DNA of 62,882 nt, from contig JAUNVW010000005.1 of NCBI GenBank assembly GCA_030540635.1, positions 1 to 62,882 of the forward strand, in the 5' to 3' direction. This document shows positions 1 to 7,378 of this stretch, piece by piece. Numbering within the stretch: position 1 is the stretch's first letter; the number at the start of each line of letters is the position of its first letter. The position numbers and the translations under genes were made by a program. The notes under the pieces are model-generated. The model searched no databases and had not been told where the DNA came from. It was given only the letters and a program-made list of their open reading frames with translations. Source of the stretch: Tissierellia bacterium (GTDB lineage: Bacteria; Bacillota; Clostridia; Tissierellales; Peptoniphilaceae).

Positions 1-16
1 ATTGCCTTAGTGGAAC

Positions 17-274
17 TTATCCTTTAGGGCAAATATCATTCTCCATTTCAAGCTGACTTACCTTTTTTCTAAGTTCAATTAGCTCCTTCTCCTCATCAGT
101 CCTGTTATTATCAAGATCAAAGGACTTGGAGTTGTTGTATCTTAATACCCACGTTCTAATGGTAGGAACGGATACACCATATTCTTGGGATAGGCTTCTA
201 TAAGTGTGATTGCCTTGGTTGTAGATTTTTACTATCTGTTTTTTAAAGTCTTCATCATAACGCTTTCTGGTCAT
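17..274 (-). pseudogene. Truncated IS3-family transposase OrfA (helix-turn-helix subunit)
   Basis: The 85-residue product begins [18 protein letters not shown] and carries the helix-turn-helix of IS3/IS150-type OrfA (residues about 15-50, with [15 protein letters not shown]). A leucine-zipper-like stretch follows ([14 protein letters not shown]). Full OrfA proteins normally run on after the MENDI motif to a C-terminal region ending near the OrfB frameshift; here the reading switches to CPKG and stops, so the 3' end has been lost or shifted. A good ribosome site (AGGAGGAG) lies about 6 bases before the ATG. No OrfB is visible because the window ends. I see the truncation directly; the IS family is inferred from the domain pattern. 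Confidence 0.75.
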
Positions 275-336
275 TAAAATCTCCTCCTGATTTTATTGTA
301 CCATGTTAAGTAAAAATCTGTCCTATTTAGTATAGC

Positions 337-636
337 CTATCCAGTGTTCTTATTGGTATAGTCATTCATAAGAACATCTTTTTTATTTTTATATTCTTCA
401 TATATATTTGACAACTCTCTTACACTTATTTTTTTGTATTTACTTTTTTCAAAAGCAATCATTGCTTTTTCATAGGAAATAATTTCAGCCTTATATTCAC
501 TATAAAAGTCTTTATCTTCTGGGTTTTCTTTATAGATATCATAGATTAACTTATTCATTTTCATAGTGTTACTATCTTTAATAGTTGTGTAGAATTCACT
601 CATAACTTTCTCTATATCCTTAATTCTATTTAGCAT
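337..636 (-). CDS. Hypothetical protein, small, charged, helical
   Basis: This is a 99-residue reading frame rich in Lys, Glu and Tyr, probably all alpha-helical, with no signal peptide, membrane segment or recognised motif. A weak purine-rich site (AAGAGGC) precedes the ATG. Its stop codon lies right next to the sequence TATACTAAATAGGACAG, which resembles an IS3-family end, and the truncated orfA at 17-274 follows. The last residues (NKNTG) may therefore come from an insertion that cut the original C-terminus. I do not recognise a family. It may be a real accessory gene or a leftover of one. Confidence 0.4.
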   Translation of the reverse strand: MLNRIKDIEKVMSEFYTTIKDSNTMKMNKLIYDIYKENPEDKDFYSEYKAEIISYEKAMIAFEKSKYKKISVRELSNIYEEYKNKKDVLMNDYTNKNTG

Positions 637-745
637 TTATTGCCTCTTAACAGCCTCTTCGGTTCACCAATCCTTGAGACATTAATTCGAATACTACGAA
701 ATATTATGAGTGAATTAGAAACGAGTGTTCAAGAGTCTATGAAAG

Positions 746-794
746 CTAAAAAGCTATTGTGAATTTGTTTAAATCATTCACAATAGCTTTTTAG
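746..794. terminator. Perfect 18-bp inverted repeat, likely two-way terminator
   Basis: CTAAAAAGCTATTGTGAA at 746-763 is exactly complementary to 777-794, with a 13-base loop. Each arm carries a run of five T on its outer side, so it can end transcripts from both directions: the + strand gene tail that finishes at 762 and the minus-strand relic ending at 822. Confidence 0.75.
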
Positions 795-821
795 ACTATT
801 TAAGGAACATAGACTCAGTTA

Positions 822-1078
822 TTATTCATAAATTTCAAAATGTTTGGGATCTCTGCCATTAATTTTAGTAAAGAACTTGTTGTCAACACAAGTTTTAGAA
901 CGAATCGGATATCCCATTCGATTCATCTCATTTAGCTTTCAAATTACTAAATTTACATTGATATTAAATGTTTTGGCCAAATCACATACGTATATCCATC
1001 TCGGATATAGTAAAACAATTCATCTTCATCTAGAAGCAAATGATTTACAGCTATACTCCATTGGAATCTTTAAGTTTT
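822..1078 (-). pseudogene. Decayed gene fragment, unknown family
   Basis: Read on the minus strand, the stretch down to the stop at 822-824 gives a protein-like tail (MNRMGYPIRSKTCVDNKFFT, then KINGRDPKHFEIYE). In the same frame but beyond a TGA at 939-941 comes CDLAKTFNINVNLVI, which looks like part of a winged-helix or HTH fold. Further upstream the sense jumps to another frame (LLLDEDELFYYIRDGYTYV). One stop and at least one frameshift would explain this as a dead gene. The terminator-like hairpin at 746-794 lies just after it. The family is unknown. An opposite-strand frame at 844-1080 exists but looks less protein-like. Confidence 0.35.
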
Positions 1079-1080
1079 AG

Positions 1081-1111
1081 ACGGCCATTTATTTGATGAA
1101 TGGCCGTTTTG
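1081..1111 (+). terminator. Rho-independent terminator-like hairpin
   Basis: ACGGCCATT at 1081-1089 pairs with AATGGCCGT at 1099-1107, followed by TTTT. It acts on the + strand. The gene it served is not evident; it starts directly after a stop codon at 1078-1080. Confidence 0.65.
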
Positions 1112-1751
1112 TGTACTACTTCCATCTGGATTCGTCCACTATTGGTAAGAAGCATGTAGCTTATAACGCCCCCCTTTGTAAGACTATATTGTTGCTTAGG
1201 TTTTAAGATAATTAAATATAGACTTAGGTGTTAGGAATGACTCTGTCATGAAAATATTTGAGTATATTATCATTGTCCAAAAAACTTATTCCATGTAAAA
1301 AATAAAAAGTATAAATAAATACTTGGCGATAGTTATTATATGGTAAGTATGGAACAAGGGAGTAAATATAGTAGAAAAGAGGAACATAAAGGTAAGAAGA
1401 TACTTTCTTGTATAAAAAATCATTAAAAACTAGGAGGACGAGAAGGAAAATATAAAAGTCACATTGTTACATTATTAACCTTCTTAATCACATATATCAT
1501 CCATAATATGCCTTTTTATATTTATTCTTTGGATCAAATTTTTAGGTCAATATTTGAAACAGTCATTTTATAATAGTCATCTTAGGATTGAAACGGAAGG
1601 GAATATAGTTTATCCATAGACATGAGAAAACAAAAGGGATATTTAGTGAAGCATGTATCAACCTATTGGGAGTATATGGCAATGACAATCCTCGTTCTAA
1701 AGTCCAGGGATGAAATCTTCGATCTTGATGGGCGTTTAAGAGCTATGTAAT

Positions 1752-1780
1752 TTGTCAAAAACAGGCGATTATAGTATAAT
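1752..1780 (+). promoter_or_regulatory. Promoter of the metG T-box transcript
   Basis: TTGTCA at 1752-1757 and TATAAT at 1775-1780 are separated by exactly 17 bases. This is a near-consensus housekeeping (sigma-A type) promoter placed just before the T-box leader. Confidence 0.85.
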
Positions 1781-1786
1781 AGAAGA

Positions 1787-1978
1787 CATAAAACCGAAGA
1801 TAAGCGATGAAAGGATGAGTAGTGCCAAGATTTTTCATACAGAGAATCATCAGTAGCTGAGAGATGATGGAAAACAGGTTCGAAGATGGTCCGGGAGCTT
1901 TTAAGAAAATGAGGATCATTTCGATCGAATTAGAGTGGTACCACGAAACCTTCGTCTCTATGAGATGGGGGCTTTTTT
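1787..1978 (+). promoter_or_regulatory. T-box riboswitch (Met), metG leader
   Basis: The T-box sequence AGAGTGGTACCACG is at 1932-1945. It is followed by the terminator stem 1949-1958/1962-1971 and a T-run at 1973-1978. In Stem I the specifier is read as ATG at 1886-1888, just before the closing TCC that pairs with GGA near 1815. Uncharged tRNA-Met should favour the antiterminator and turn metG on. The specifier position was set by comparison with the three other T-boxes in this window. Confidence 0.9.
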
Positions 1979-2008
1979 ATTGCTTATGACGAAATAGGAG
2001 GAAATCCA

Positions 2009-3934
2009 TTGAAGAAGACTTATTATATTACGACCCCAATTTATTATCCCAGTGATAATTTAACATTGGGTCACACGTACACGACGATTATTGCCGATAC
2101 TTTAAAACGTTACAAAGAAGTTCAAGGTTACGATGTATTTTTCACGACGGGAACCGATGAACACGGTCAAAAATTATATGAACAAGCAAAAAAATTTGGT
2201 CAAAAGCCATTGGATTATATTGATCCCATTGTGGCTTCTGCGAAAGAATTGTGGGAAAAACTGGATATTGATTATGATGCTTTTGTTCGTTCCACTTCCG
2301 AAGAACACGAGAAGAACGCCCAAGATATTTTCCAAAAGCTCTATGATAAAGGAGAGATCTATAAGGATGTTTATAAGGGGAATTACTGTGTTCCTTGTGA
2401 AGCCTTTTTCACAGATGCCCAATTAGAGGATGGAAAATGTCCCGATTGTGGTCGTGAAGTTAGTTATCATGAAGAGGAGTCCTACTTCTTTAAATTATCG
2501 AAATATCGAGAACGTTTATTAAAACTTTACGAAGACAATCCAGATTTTCTACAGCCAGAATCTCGAAAAAATGAAATGATCAATAACTTTTTACAAGATG
2601 ATCTAGAAGATCTTTCGGTGTCAAGAACTTCCTTTGATTGGGGGGTCAAAGTTCCCTTTGACGAAAAGCACATTATCTATGTATGGATCGATGCGCTCTC
2701 TTGTTATTTGACGGGAATTGGATACGGAAAAGATCCGGAAACTTTCGAAAAATACTGGCCAGCTGATTTACATTTAGTCGGCAAGGAAATTGTTCGTTTC
2801 CATGCCATCATTTGGCCTGCACTTTTAATGGCTTTGGATTTGCCATTACCAAAGAAAATATTTGGTCATGGATGGATTTTATTTGATGAAGATAAAATGA
2901 GTAAATCCAAAGGAAATGTCGTCTATCCTGAACCGATTATTGATCTCTATGGGATTGATGCATTGAAATATTATTTGCTTCGGGATTTTACCTTCGGTCA
3001 AGACGGAAACTTCACTATGAGAAGATTTTTACAACGAATTAATTCTGATCTTTGTAATGATTTAGGGAATCTCGTGAGCCGTTCGATTACCATGGTCGAA
3101 AAGTATTTTGATGGCGTCTTACCTGAACCAGGTGAGGCACAAGATGTCGATGGGGATTTGATGAATTTAGCGGTAAGTGTCCGAGATAAAGTTGAGGATC
3201 ATATGGAACAGCTGAACTTATCCCAGGCCATGGAGGATATTTGGACCCTTGTCCGTCGAACGAATAAGTATATTGATGAAACGACGCCATGGATTTTGAT
3301 TAAGGAAGATCCGGAACGTTTAAAGACAGTTCTTTACAATTTATTAGAATCGGTACGGATTATCACGGTTTTAATTGCACCTTTTATTCCGACGACGGCA
3401 GAACGAGTTCGAGAACAGTTGGGGATTGAAACCATTCATTGGGACAGTGCGAAAGATTTTGGTGTTTTAAAACCAGGAACGAAAGTACACAAAACGGAGA
3501 ATTTGTTCCCTCGCTTGGATATTGATAAAGAAGTTGAAAAATTAGATAAAGCCAATCAAGAACTCATTGCCAAACGGGCAAAGGAAAAACAAAAAGACAA
3601 AGTGAAAGAAGAGGGCATTACCATTGAAGATTTTGCAAAAGTTGAGATGAAAGTTGGTCAAATCATTTCCTGTGAAGATCATCCCAATGCCGATAAATTA
3701 TTGGTTTCCAAGGTCAAGATTGGTGACGAAGAAAGGACCATTGTTTCCGGTATTAAGAAATGGTATAAAAAAGAAGATCTCGTCGGAAAAAAAGTCATTG
3801 TTTGTACAAATCTTAAACCGGTCAAGCTTCGAGGGGTAGAATCCAATGGTATGATTCTGGCGGCAGAAGAAGGCGATGAGTTAACCCTTCTTTCGACTTT
3901 AGAAGATATCGGTGATGGAGCCGTTGTGTCTTAA
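2009..3934 (+). CDS. metG: Methionyl-tRNA synthetase
   Basis: This class I synthetase charges tRNA-Met with methionine in the cytoplasm. The 641 residues hold the HIGH-type motif as TLGHT (19-23), a zinc knuckle with two CxxC pairs (about 127-148), KMSKS (296-300), an anticodon-binding helical domain, and a C-terminal tRNA-binding OB-fold from about residue 540 (DFAKVEMKVGQI). This is the long, dimeric bacterial form. The start is TTG at 2009, supported by AGGAGG 7 bases upstream and by the natural MKKTYYITTPIYYP beginning. It is the first gene of metG-tatD-rnmV-rsmA, an order common in Bacillota, and is controlled by the T-box leader just upstream. No defects seen. Confidence 0.98.
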   Translation: MKKTYYITTPIYYPSDNLTLGHTYTTIIADTLKRYKEVQGYDVFFTTGTDEHGQKLYEQAKKFGQKPLDYIDPIVASAKELWEKLDIDYDAFVRSTSEEHEKNAQDIFQKLYDKGEIYKDVYKGNYCVPCEAFFTDAQLEDGKCPDCGREVSYHEEESYFFKLSKYRERLLKLYEDNPDFLQPESRKNEMINNFLQDDLEDLSVSRTSFDWGVKVPFDEKHIIYVWIDALSCYLTGIGYGKDPETFEKYWPADLHLVGKEIVRFHAIIWPALLMALDLPLPKKIFGHGWILFDEDKMSKSKGNVVYPEPIIDLYGIDALKYYLLRDFTFGQDGNFTMRRFLQRINSDLCNDLGNLVSRSITMVEKYFDGVLPEPGEAQDVDGDLMNLAVSVRDKVEDHMEQLNLSQAMEDIWTLVRRTNKYIDETTPWILIKEDPERLKTVLYNLLESVRIITVLIAPFIPTTAERVREQLGIETIHWDSAKDFGVLKPGTKVHKTENLFPRLDIDKEVEKLDKANQELIAKRAKEKQKDKVKEEGITIEDFAKVEMKVGQIISCEDHPNADKLLVSKVKIGDEERTIVSGIKKWYKKEDLVGKKVIVCTNLKPVKLRGVESNGMILAAEEGDELTLLSTLEDIGDGAVVS

Positions 3935-3935
3935 T

Positions 3936-4718
3936 ATGAAATATTTAGTAGATTCCCATTGTCATCTTGTCGATGAGCGATTTGATTTTGATAAAGAAGA
4001 TATTATTGATAATTTTGAAAAAGATCAGATTCTATTTGTGGTTAATCCCGGGGATACTTTACAAAGTAGTAAGGATGCTGTGGAACTCGCGAGTCGCTTT
4101 GAGAAAGTATATGCTGCTGTTGGGATTCATCCCCATGAAGCAAAAGATTATGATGATGATATGGAAAAAGAATTATGTAAACTTATAGAAGAGCAAGATA
4201 AAATTGTGGCGATTGGTGAAATTGGTCTCGATTATTATTATGATCACTCGCCACGAGATATTCAAAAACAAGTGTTCCGTAGACAACTAGATCTCGCGGT
4301 AAAATATGATCTTCCCGTAATTATCCACAGTCGAGATGCCATACAAGATACCTATGATATATTAGCGGAGTATAGCGATCGTATCGTGGCGGTGATGCAC
4401 TCTTATTCGGGATCCTATGAAATGGCCAAGCGTTTCATGGATTTAGGATTTTATATTTCCATTTCTGGAACGGTGACTTTTAAAAATGCTCGCGTTGTGA
4501 AAGAAGTGGCGAAACAATTACCACTGGACCGATTGCTCATTGAAACCGATAGTCCTTATTTAACGCCAGAACCTTATCGAGGCAAGAGGAATGAGCCGAA
4601 ATATGTACGTTATGTGGCAGAAAAAATTTCAGAATTAAAAGATATTGCCAATAGTAAAGTCGTTGAGGCGACAAAGAATAATGCAAAAAGATTTTTCAGA
4701 ATCTCCATTGAAGATTAA
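3936..4718 (+). CDS. tatD: TatD family metal-dependent hydrolase/deoxyribonuclease
   Basis: The 260 residues form a TIM-barrel amidohydrolase. Metal-binding motifs are DSHCHL near the N-terminus, GEIGLDYYYD with its metal-bridging Glu, HSRDA, HSYSG and the C-terminal ETDSPYL. TatD proteins are 3'-5' DNA/RNA exonucleases and may act on peptides; the true substrate here is not shown by sequence. The ATG at 3936 lies one base after the metG stop; a longer in-frame start inside metG is unlikely because family members begin right before the DSHCH motif. It is co-transcribed with metG and overlaps rnmV. Confidence 0.93.
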   Translation: MKYLVDSHCHLVDERFDFDKEDIIDNFEKDQILFVVNPGDTLQSSKDAVELASRFEKVYAAVGIHPHEAKDYDDDMEKELCKLIEEQDKIVAIGEIGLDYYYDHSPRDIQKQVFRRQLDLAVKYDLPVIIHSRDAIQDTYDILAEYSDRIVAVMHSYSGSYEMAKRFMDLGFYISISGTVTFKNARVVKEVAKQLPLDRLLIETDSPYLTPEPYRGKRNEPKYVRYVAEKISELKDIANSKVVEATKNNAKRFFRISIED

Positions 4719-5235
4719 AGAAATCATTATCGTAGAAGGACGCGACGATATTACAGCAGTGAAATCTGCAGTGGATTGTGAAATTATCGCGACCGGTGGT
4801 ACCCATTTTTCCAAAGGCTTATTCGCCAAAATCGAGAAGGCCTATGAGCGAAAGGGAATTATCATTTTTACAGATCCGGATTATGCGGGACAGAAGATCC
4901 GTTCCCAATTAAATCGTCTTTTCCCCAAAGCGAAAAATGCCTATTTGCCACAGTCAAAAGCCATGAAAAAGGATGATATCGGTATTGAAAATGCTTCAAA
5001 AGACGATATTATCGATGCCTTAGAGAACGCAAAAATAACCTTAGAGGAGCCACGGAAAGAATTTACCATGGAAGATTTATATGAGTATGGCCTCATTGGT
5101 CCCAATTCGAAAGCGAAGCGCCTTCAAGTAGGGGAGAAATTACAAATTGGATACGGCAATGGGAAACAATTTTTAAAACGATTAAATGCCTATGGCATAG
5201 AACGAGAAGAATTAGAGGAGGCACTGGATGAGTAA
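4681..5235 (+). CDS. rnmV: Ribonuclease M5 (5S rRNA maturation)
   Basis: RNase M5 makes the final cuts that mature 5S rRNA, with ribosomal protein L18 as cofactor in Bacillus. The TOPRIM domain is seen as IIIVEGRDDITAVK (catalytic Glu and the Asp pair), then GGTHFSKGL and the FTDPDYAGQKIR metal motif. Its C-terminal half matches the family in outline. The start is uncertain: ATG at 4681 overlaps tatD by 38 bases and lacks a good ribosome site; TTG at 4708 would give a start closer to the usual length. The neighbours tatD and rsmA are the normal partners. It is probably translated by coupling to tatD. Confidence 0.93.
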   Translation: MQKDFSESPLKIKEIIIVEGRDDITAVKSAVDCEIIATGGTHFSKGLFAKIEKAYERKGIIIFTDPDYAGQKIRSQLNRLFPKAKNAYLPQSKAMKKDDIGIENASKDDIIDALENAKITLEEPRKEFTMEDLYEYGLIGPNSKAKRLQVGEKLQIGYGNGKQFLKRLNAYGIEREELEEALDE

Positions 5236-6079
5236 ACGACTGTATCAGCCTTCTTATGTACAGGAAATTCTCCAAAAATATGATTTTTATTTCAAAAAAT
5301 CCTTAGGACAGAATTTTCTCATTGATGGGAATATTGTGGGAGATATTGTCGAAAAATCAGGGATTCAAGAAGATGATGTGGTTTTGGAAATTGGACCGGG
5401 TATCGGTGTTTTGACCGAAGAATTGTCGTCTAAGGCAAAATTCGTTTATTCGGTAGAAATTGATAAAAACGCCGTGGAAATATTAAAGGATACTTTGAAA
5501 GATTATGATAATATTGAGATTATACCAGGAGATATTTTAAAAACAGATTTGAAAAAAATCTACGAAAAAAATCATCAAAAATTAAAAGTAGTCGCGAATT
5601 TACCCTATTATGTAACAACGCCAATTTTAGCCTATTTAATGGAACACAAGGACGATATCTCTCAAATCACCGTGATGATCCAAAAGGAAGTGGCACAGCG
5701 GATCGTATCAGAAAAAGACAGCAAACAATACAGTTCTCTTTCCGTATTTTTACAATACCATAGTGATCCTAGGATTCTAATGGATGTTCCTCGTACTGTT
5801 TTTATGCCAAAACCCAATGTGGATTCGGCGGTACTAGAACTGAAGTTGAAGGAGAAAAGATCTGATGTACCCGAGGACATTTTATTTCCATTGGTTCGGA
5901 CGGCCTTTAATCAACGTCGAAAGACCATATTAAATTCAATGACTTCTGGAGATTTAAATCTCTCAAAGGAAGAATTACGGGATATTCTAAAAAACTTAGG
6001 AATATCGCCAAAGGCCCGAGCCGAGAATCTATCCGTTGAAGATTTTATAAATATTGCAAAAGGAATAGCGAATGATTAA
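5228..6079 (+). CDS. rsmA: 16S rRNA dimethyladenosine transferase
   Basis: RsmA (KsgA) dimethylates two adjacent adenosines at the 3' end of 16S rRNA, a late step of 30S maturation. The SAM-binding fold shows QNFLID, then LEIGPGIGVLTEEL, VEIDKNA, and the catalytic NLPYYVTTPI. The 283 residues are normal length. The ATG lies 8 bases inside rnmV with AGAGGAGG before it, so the two are translationally coupled. It is the last gene of the metG operon; no clear terminator follows before the glutaredoxin pair. Confidence 0.97.
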   Translation: MSKRLYQPSYVQEILQKYDFYFKKSLGQNFLIDGNIVGDIVEKSGIQEDDVVLEIGPGIGVLTEELSSKAKFVYSVEIDKNAVEILKDTLKDYDNIEIIPGDILKTDLKKIYEKNHQKLKVVANLPYYVTTPILAYLMEHKDDISQITVMIQKEVAQRIVSEKDSKQYSSLSVFLQYHSDPRILMDVPRTVFMPKPNVDSAVLELKLKEKRSDVPEDILFPLVRTAFNQRRKTILNSMTSGDLNLSKEELRDILKNLGISPKARAENLSVEDFINIAKGIAND

Positions 6080-6135
6080 AGGAGTTAATATGGGGTATCA
6101 ATGATGTAGAGAAATGAGAAAGGAGTAATTCGAAT

Positions 6136-6366
6136 ATGAAAGATGTATTAATTTATACAAGTGATGGTTGTTCATTCTGCCACGCCGCAAAAGATTTCTT
6201 TGACAAAAACAATGTAGAATACACTGAAAAAAATGTATCGACGGATAAGGATGCACGAAAAGAACTTATGGCTAAAGGCCATATGGGCGTTCCCGTTATT
6301 GTAATTGGCGAAGAAGAACTCGTTGGCTTTGATGAAGCGAAAGTAAAAGAAGCTCTAGGGATGTAA
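6136..6366 (+). CDS. Glutaredoxin-like small thiol redox protein (CxxC)
   Basis: This 76-residue thioredoxin-fold protein has the dithiol site CSFC (residues 12-15), a VPV cis-proline (about 53-55) and a C-terminal VGFDEAKVKEAL helix, as in NrdH/glutaredoxin-like proteins of anaerobes. It should reduce disulfides in the cytoplasm; donor and target are unknown. An AAAGGAG site precedes the ATG. The next gene overlaps its stop codon and encodes a related protein, so the two form a tandem pair. Confidence 0.88.
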   Translation: MKDVLIYTSDGCSFCHAAKDFFDKNNVEYTEKNVSTDKDARKELMAKGHMGVPVIVIGEEELVGFDEAKVKEALGM

Positions 6367-6611
6367 TGGAAAAACCCATCGTTTATACTTCCGGAGAATG
6401 TCCCTATTCCTTAGCGGTGAAAGAGTATTTAAAAAATAATCATATTGATTTTGAAGAACGAAATATTTCTTTATGCCCAGAAGGAAAAAGAGAATTAATG
6501 AAATTAGGGTATTCTTTAGTACCCGTTGTCGTCTATGGCGATACCATTATTACTGGCTTTGAACCGGAACAATTAAACGAATTAAAAATAAGAGTACGAA
6601 AAAACGGATGA
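6366..6611 (+). CDS. Glutaredoxin-like protein with a single active-site cysteine (CPYS)
   Basis: The 81-residue product resembles its upstream neighbour: YTSGECPYSLAVKEYL, then LVPVVVYG (cis-proline) and GFEPEQLNEL. The active site is CPYS, so the second cysteine of the CxxC pair is replaced by serine, as in monothiol glutaredoxins. A second cysteine (LCPEG) lies near residue 38. It starts at ATG overlapping the stop of the previous gene (TAATG). A gene duplication followed by loss of the resolving cysteine is likely. It could act in glutathionylation-like or bacillithiol-like chemistry or in Fe-S handling; this is inference. Confidence 0.8.
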   Translation: MEKPIVYTSGECPYSLAVKEYLKNNHIDFEERNISLCPEGKRELMKLGYSLVPVVVYGDTIITGFEPEQLNELKIRVRKNG

Positions 6612-6669
6612 AGGGTATGCTCCCTAATCGATAGGATAGGATTGGGGAGCTACAATCATCCGTTTTTTT
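6599..6669 (+). terminator. Long rho-independent terminator
   Basis: AAAAAACGGATGA (6599-6611) pairs with TCATCCG plus seven T (6656-6669). Inside it, 6619-6629 pairs with 6640-6650 (GCTCCCTAATC with GATTGGGGAGC, one G-U). The outer arm contains the stop codon of the glutaredoxin gene. Confidence 0.8.
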
Positions 6670-6679
6670 CATATAAAAA

Positions 6680-6728
6680 AGCACGGATCACCGTGCTCTA
6701 TGTAATCGGTAACGGCATAACCGTTACC
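6680..6728 (-). terminator. Double hairpin terminator of the DUF1858 gene
   Basis: Read on the minus strand after the stop at 6735, the first hairpin is GGTAACGG/CCGTTACC (6708-6715 with 6721-6728). The second is GCACGG/CCGTGC (6681-6686 with 6691-6696), and a T-run follows it. The second is the likely stop signal. Confidence 0.75.
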
Positions 6729-6734
6729 TGATAA

Positions 6735-6920
6735 TTACTCATTCAATTGTTCCAGTAAATAGTTAATATCCAAACCATGAACCATGGCGGCTTCCTCTAG
6801 GGACTCCATTTGGGATGCTGGACAACCCACACAGGATAAACCATTTCTAAAAAGAATTTCAACAGTTTCAGGATTTTGTCGAATGACATCTCCGATTAAC
6901 ATGTCTTTGGTAATTTCCAT
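6735..6920 (-). CDS. DUF1858 domain protein (redox-disulfide type)
   Basis: These 61 residues fit the DUF1858/hybrid-cluster-associated redox disulfide domain: MEITKDMLIGDVIRQNPETV, then LFRNGLSCVGCPASQMESLE and a C-terminal helix. The CVGC pair (about residues 31-34) is the expected redox or metal-binding site. Family members are often found near hybrid-cluster or DsrE-like proteins and are thought to handle electrons or sulfur; the function is not known. It stands alone on the minus strand, convergent with the glutaredoxin pair and divergent from trpP. A GGAGG lies upstream of the ATG. Confidence 0.85.
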   Translation of the reverse strand: MEITKDMLIGDVIRQNPETVEILFRNGLSCVGCPASQMESLEEAAMVHGLDINYLLEQLNE

Positions 6921-6968
6921 GTATTATCCCTCCTTACTTATATCCCATTATAACGCAAAAGAAAAGCT

Positions 6969-7043
6969 TTGACAAATTTTTTAGAAAATTTTATAAAAAA
7001 AATGGAAAAATTCCTTGACATAAAAAGATGCAGAAGGTATAAT
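6969..7043 (+). promoter_or_regulatory. Promoter(s) of the trpP T-box transcript
   Basis: A consensus promoter TTGACA (7015-7020), 17 bases, TATAAT (7038-7043) precedes the T-box. A second one, TTGACA (6969-6974), 17 bases, TATAAA (6992-6997), lies 46 bases upstream, so transcription may start at two places. Confidence 0.8.
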
Positions 7044-7049
7044 AGATTA

Positions 7050-7314
7050 AACGAATAAATTACCGAGGACTGAGAGTAGTAAAATACTAGAAAGATAGCC
7101 AGAGAGCTTCGGCAGGTGGAATGAAGCCTATCGGAAGTATTTGAATGGACTCATAGGTAGCGAGGGGGAAAATAGAGTATCCCTTGCCGGGAGCTCCCGT
7201 TATCGAGCTAGGATATCGGAATTTTCCCGTATCCAAAAAGATAGAATTTTCTATAATTCTAAAAAGGATGGTACCGCGAACCCACCGTTTGCTCCTTGAG
7301 CAAGCGGTTTTTTT
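7050..7314 (+). promoter_or_regulatory. T-box riboswitch (Trp), trpP leader
   Basis: The T-box sequence AAGGATGGTACCGCGA is at 7264-7279. The terminator stem CCGTTTGCTC/GAGCAAGCGG (7285-7294 with 7298-7307) and seven T follow. The specifier loop reads GAA-TGG-A at 7143-7149, so the codon is TGG (7146-7148), Trp. This agrees with the gene downstream being a tryptophan transporter. A strand-wide open frame through the leader is chance. Confidence 0.93.
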
Positions 7315-7378
7315 ATTGTTCGTTACCACCTTTTCGTTGTGGCACTCCCGATATTTATACAATAAAGGAGAAAATTTG

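Larger units (their letters stand above)
637..1740. other. Gene-poor accessory stretch with decayed fragments
   Basis: About 1.1 kb before the metG promoter has no intact gene that I can support. On the + strand a frame from about 637 to 762 stays open (reading SPILETLIRILRNIMSELET near its middle) but has no start with a ribosome site. It ends inside the hairpin at 746-794 and looks like a gene tail. A second relic on the minus strand is listed separately at 822-1078. Around 1427-1574 a start-less frame is open for about 50 codons after a GGAGG. The rest is A+T-rich with frequent stops in all frames. The picture is consistent with old insertion and deletion scars next to the IS remnant. Confidence 0.5.

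Noticed and set aside
844-1080. 78-codon + strand frame starting at TTG and ending right before a terminator
   Set aside because: It has no ribosome site, and its product is hydrophobic and low in typical protein features. The opposite strand reads more like a decayed protein. The terminator placement keeps a small chance that it is real.
1340-1426. 28-codon + strand frame (MVSMEQGSKYSRKEEHKGKK at start), peptide-like
   Set aside because: It has no ribosome site and no recognised peptide family, and it lies in a decayed stretch.
7184-7378. Open frame running through the trpP T-box into trpP
   Set aside because: The region is a T-box with a strong terminator. The real start at 7379 has its own ribosome site and matches the TrpP N-terminus.
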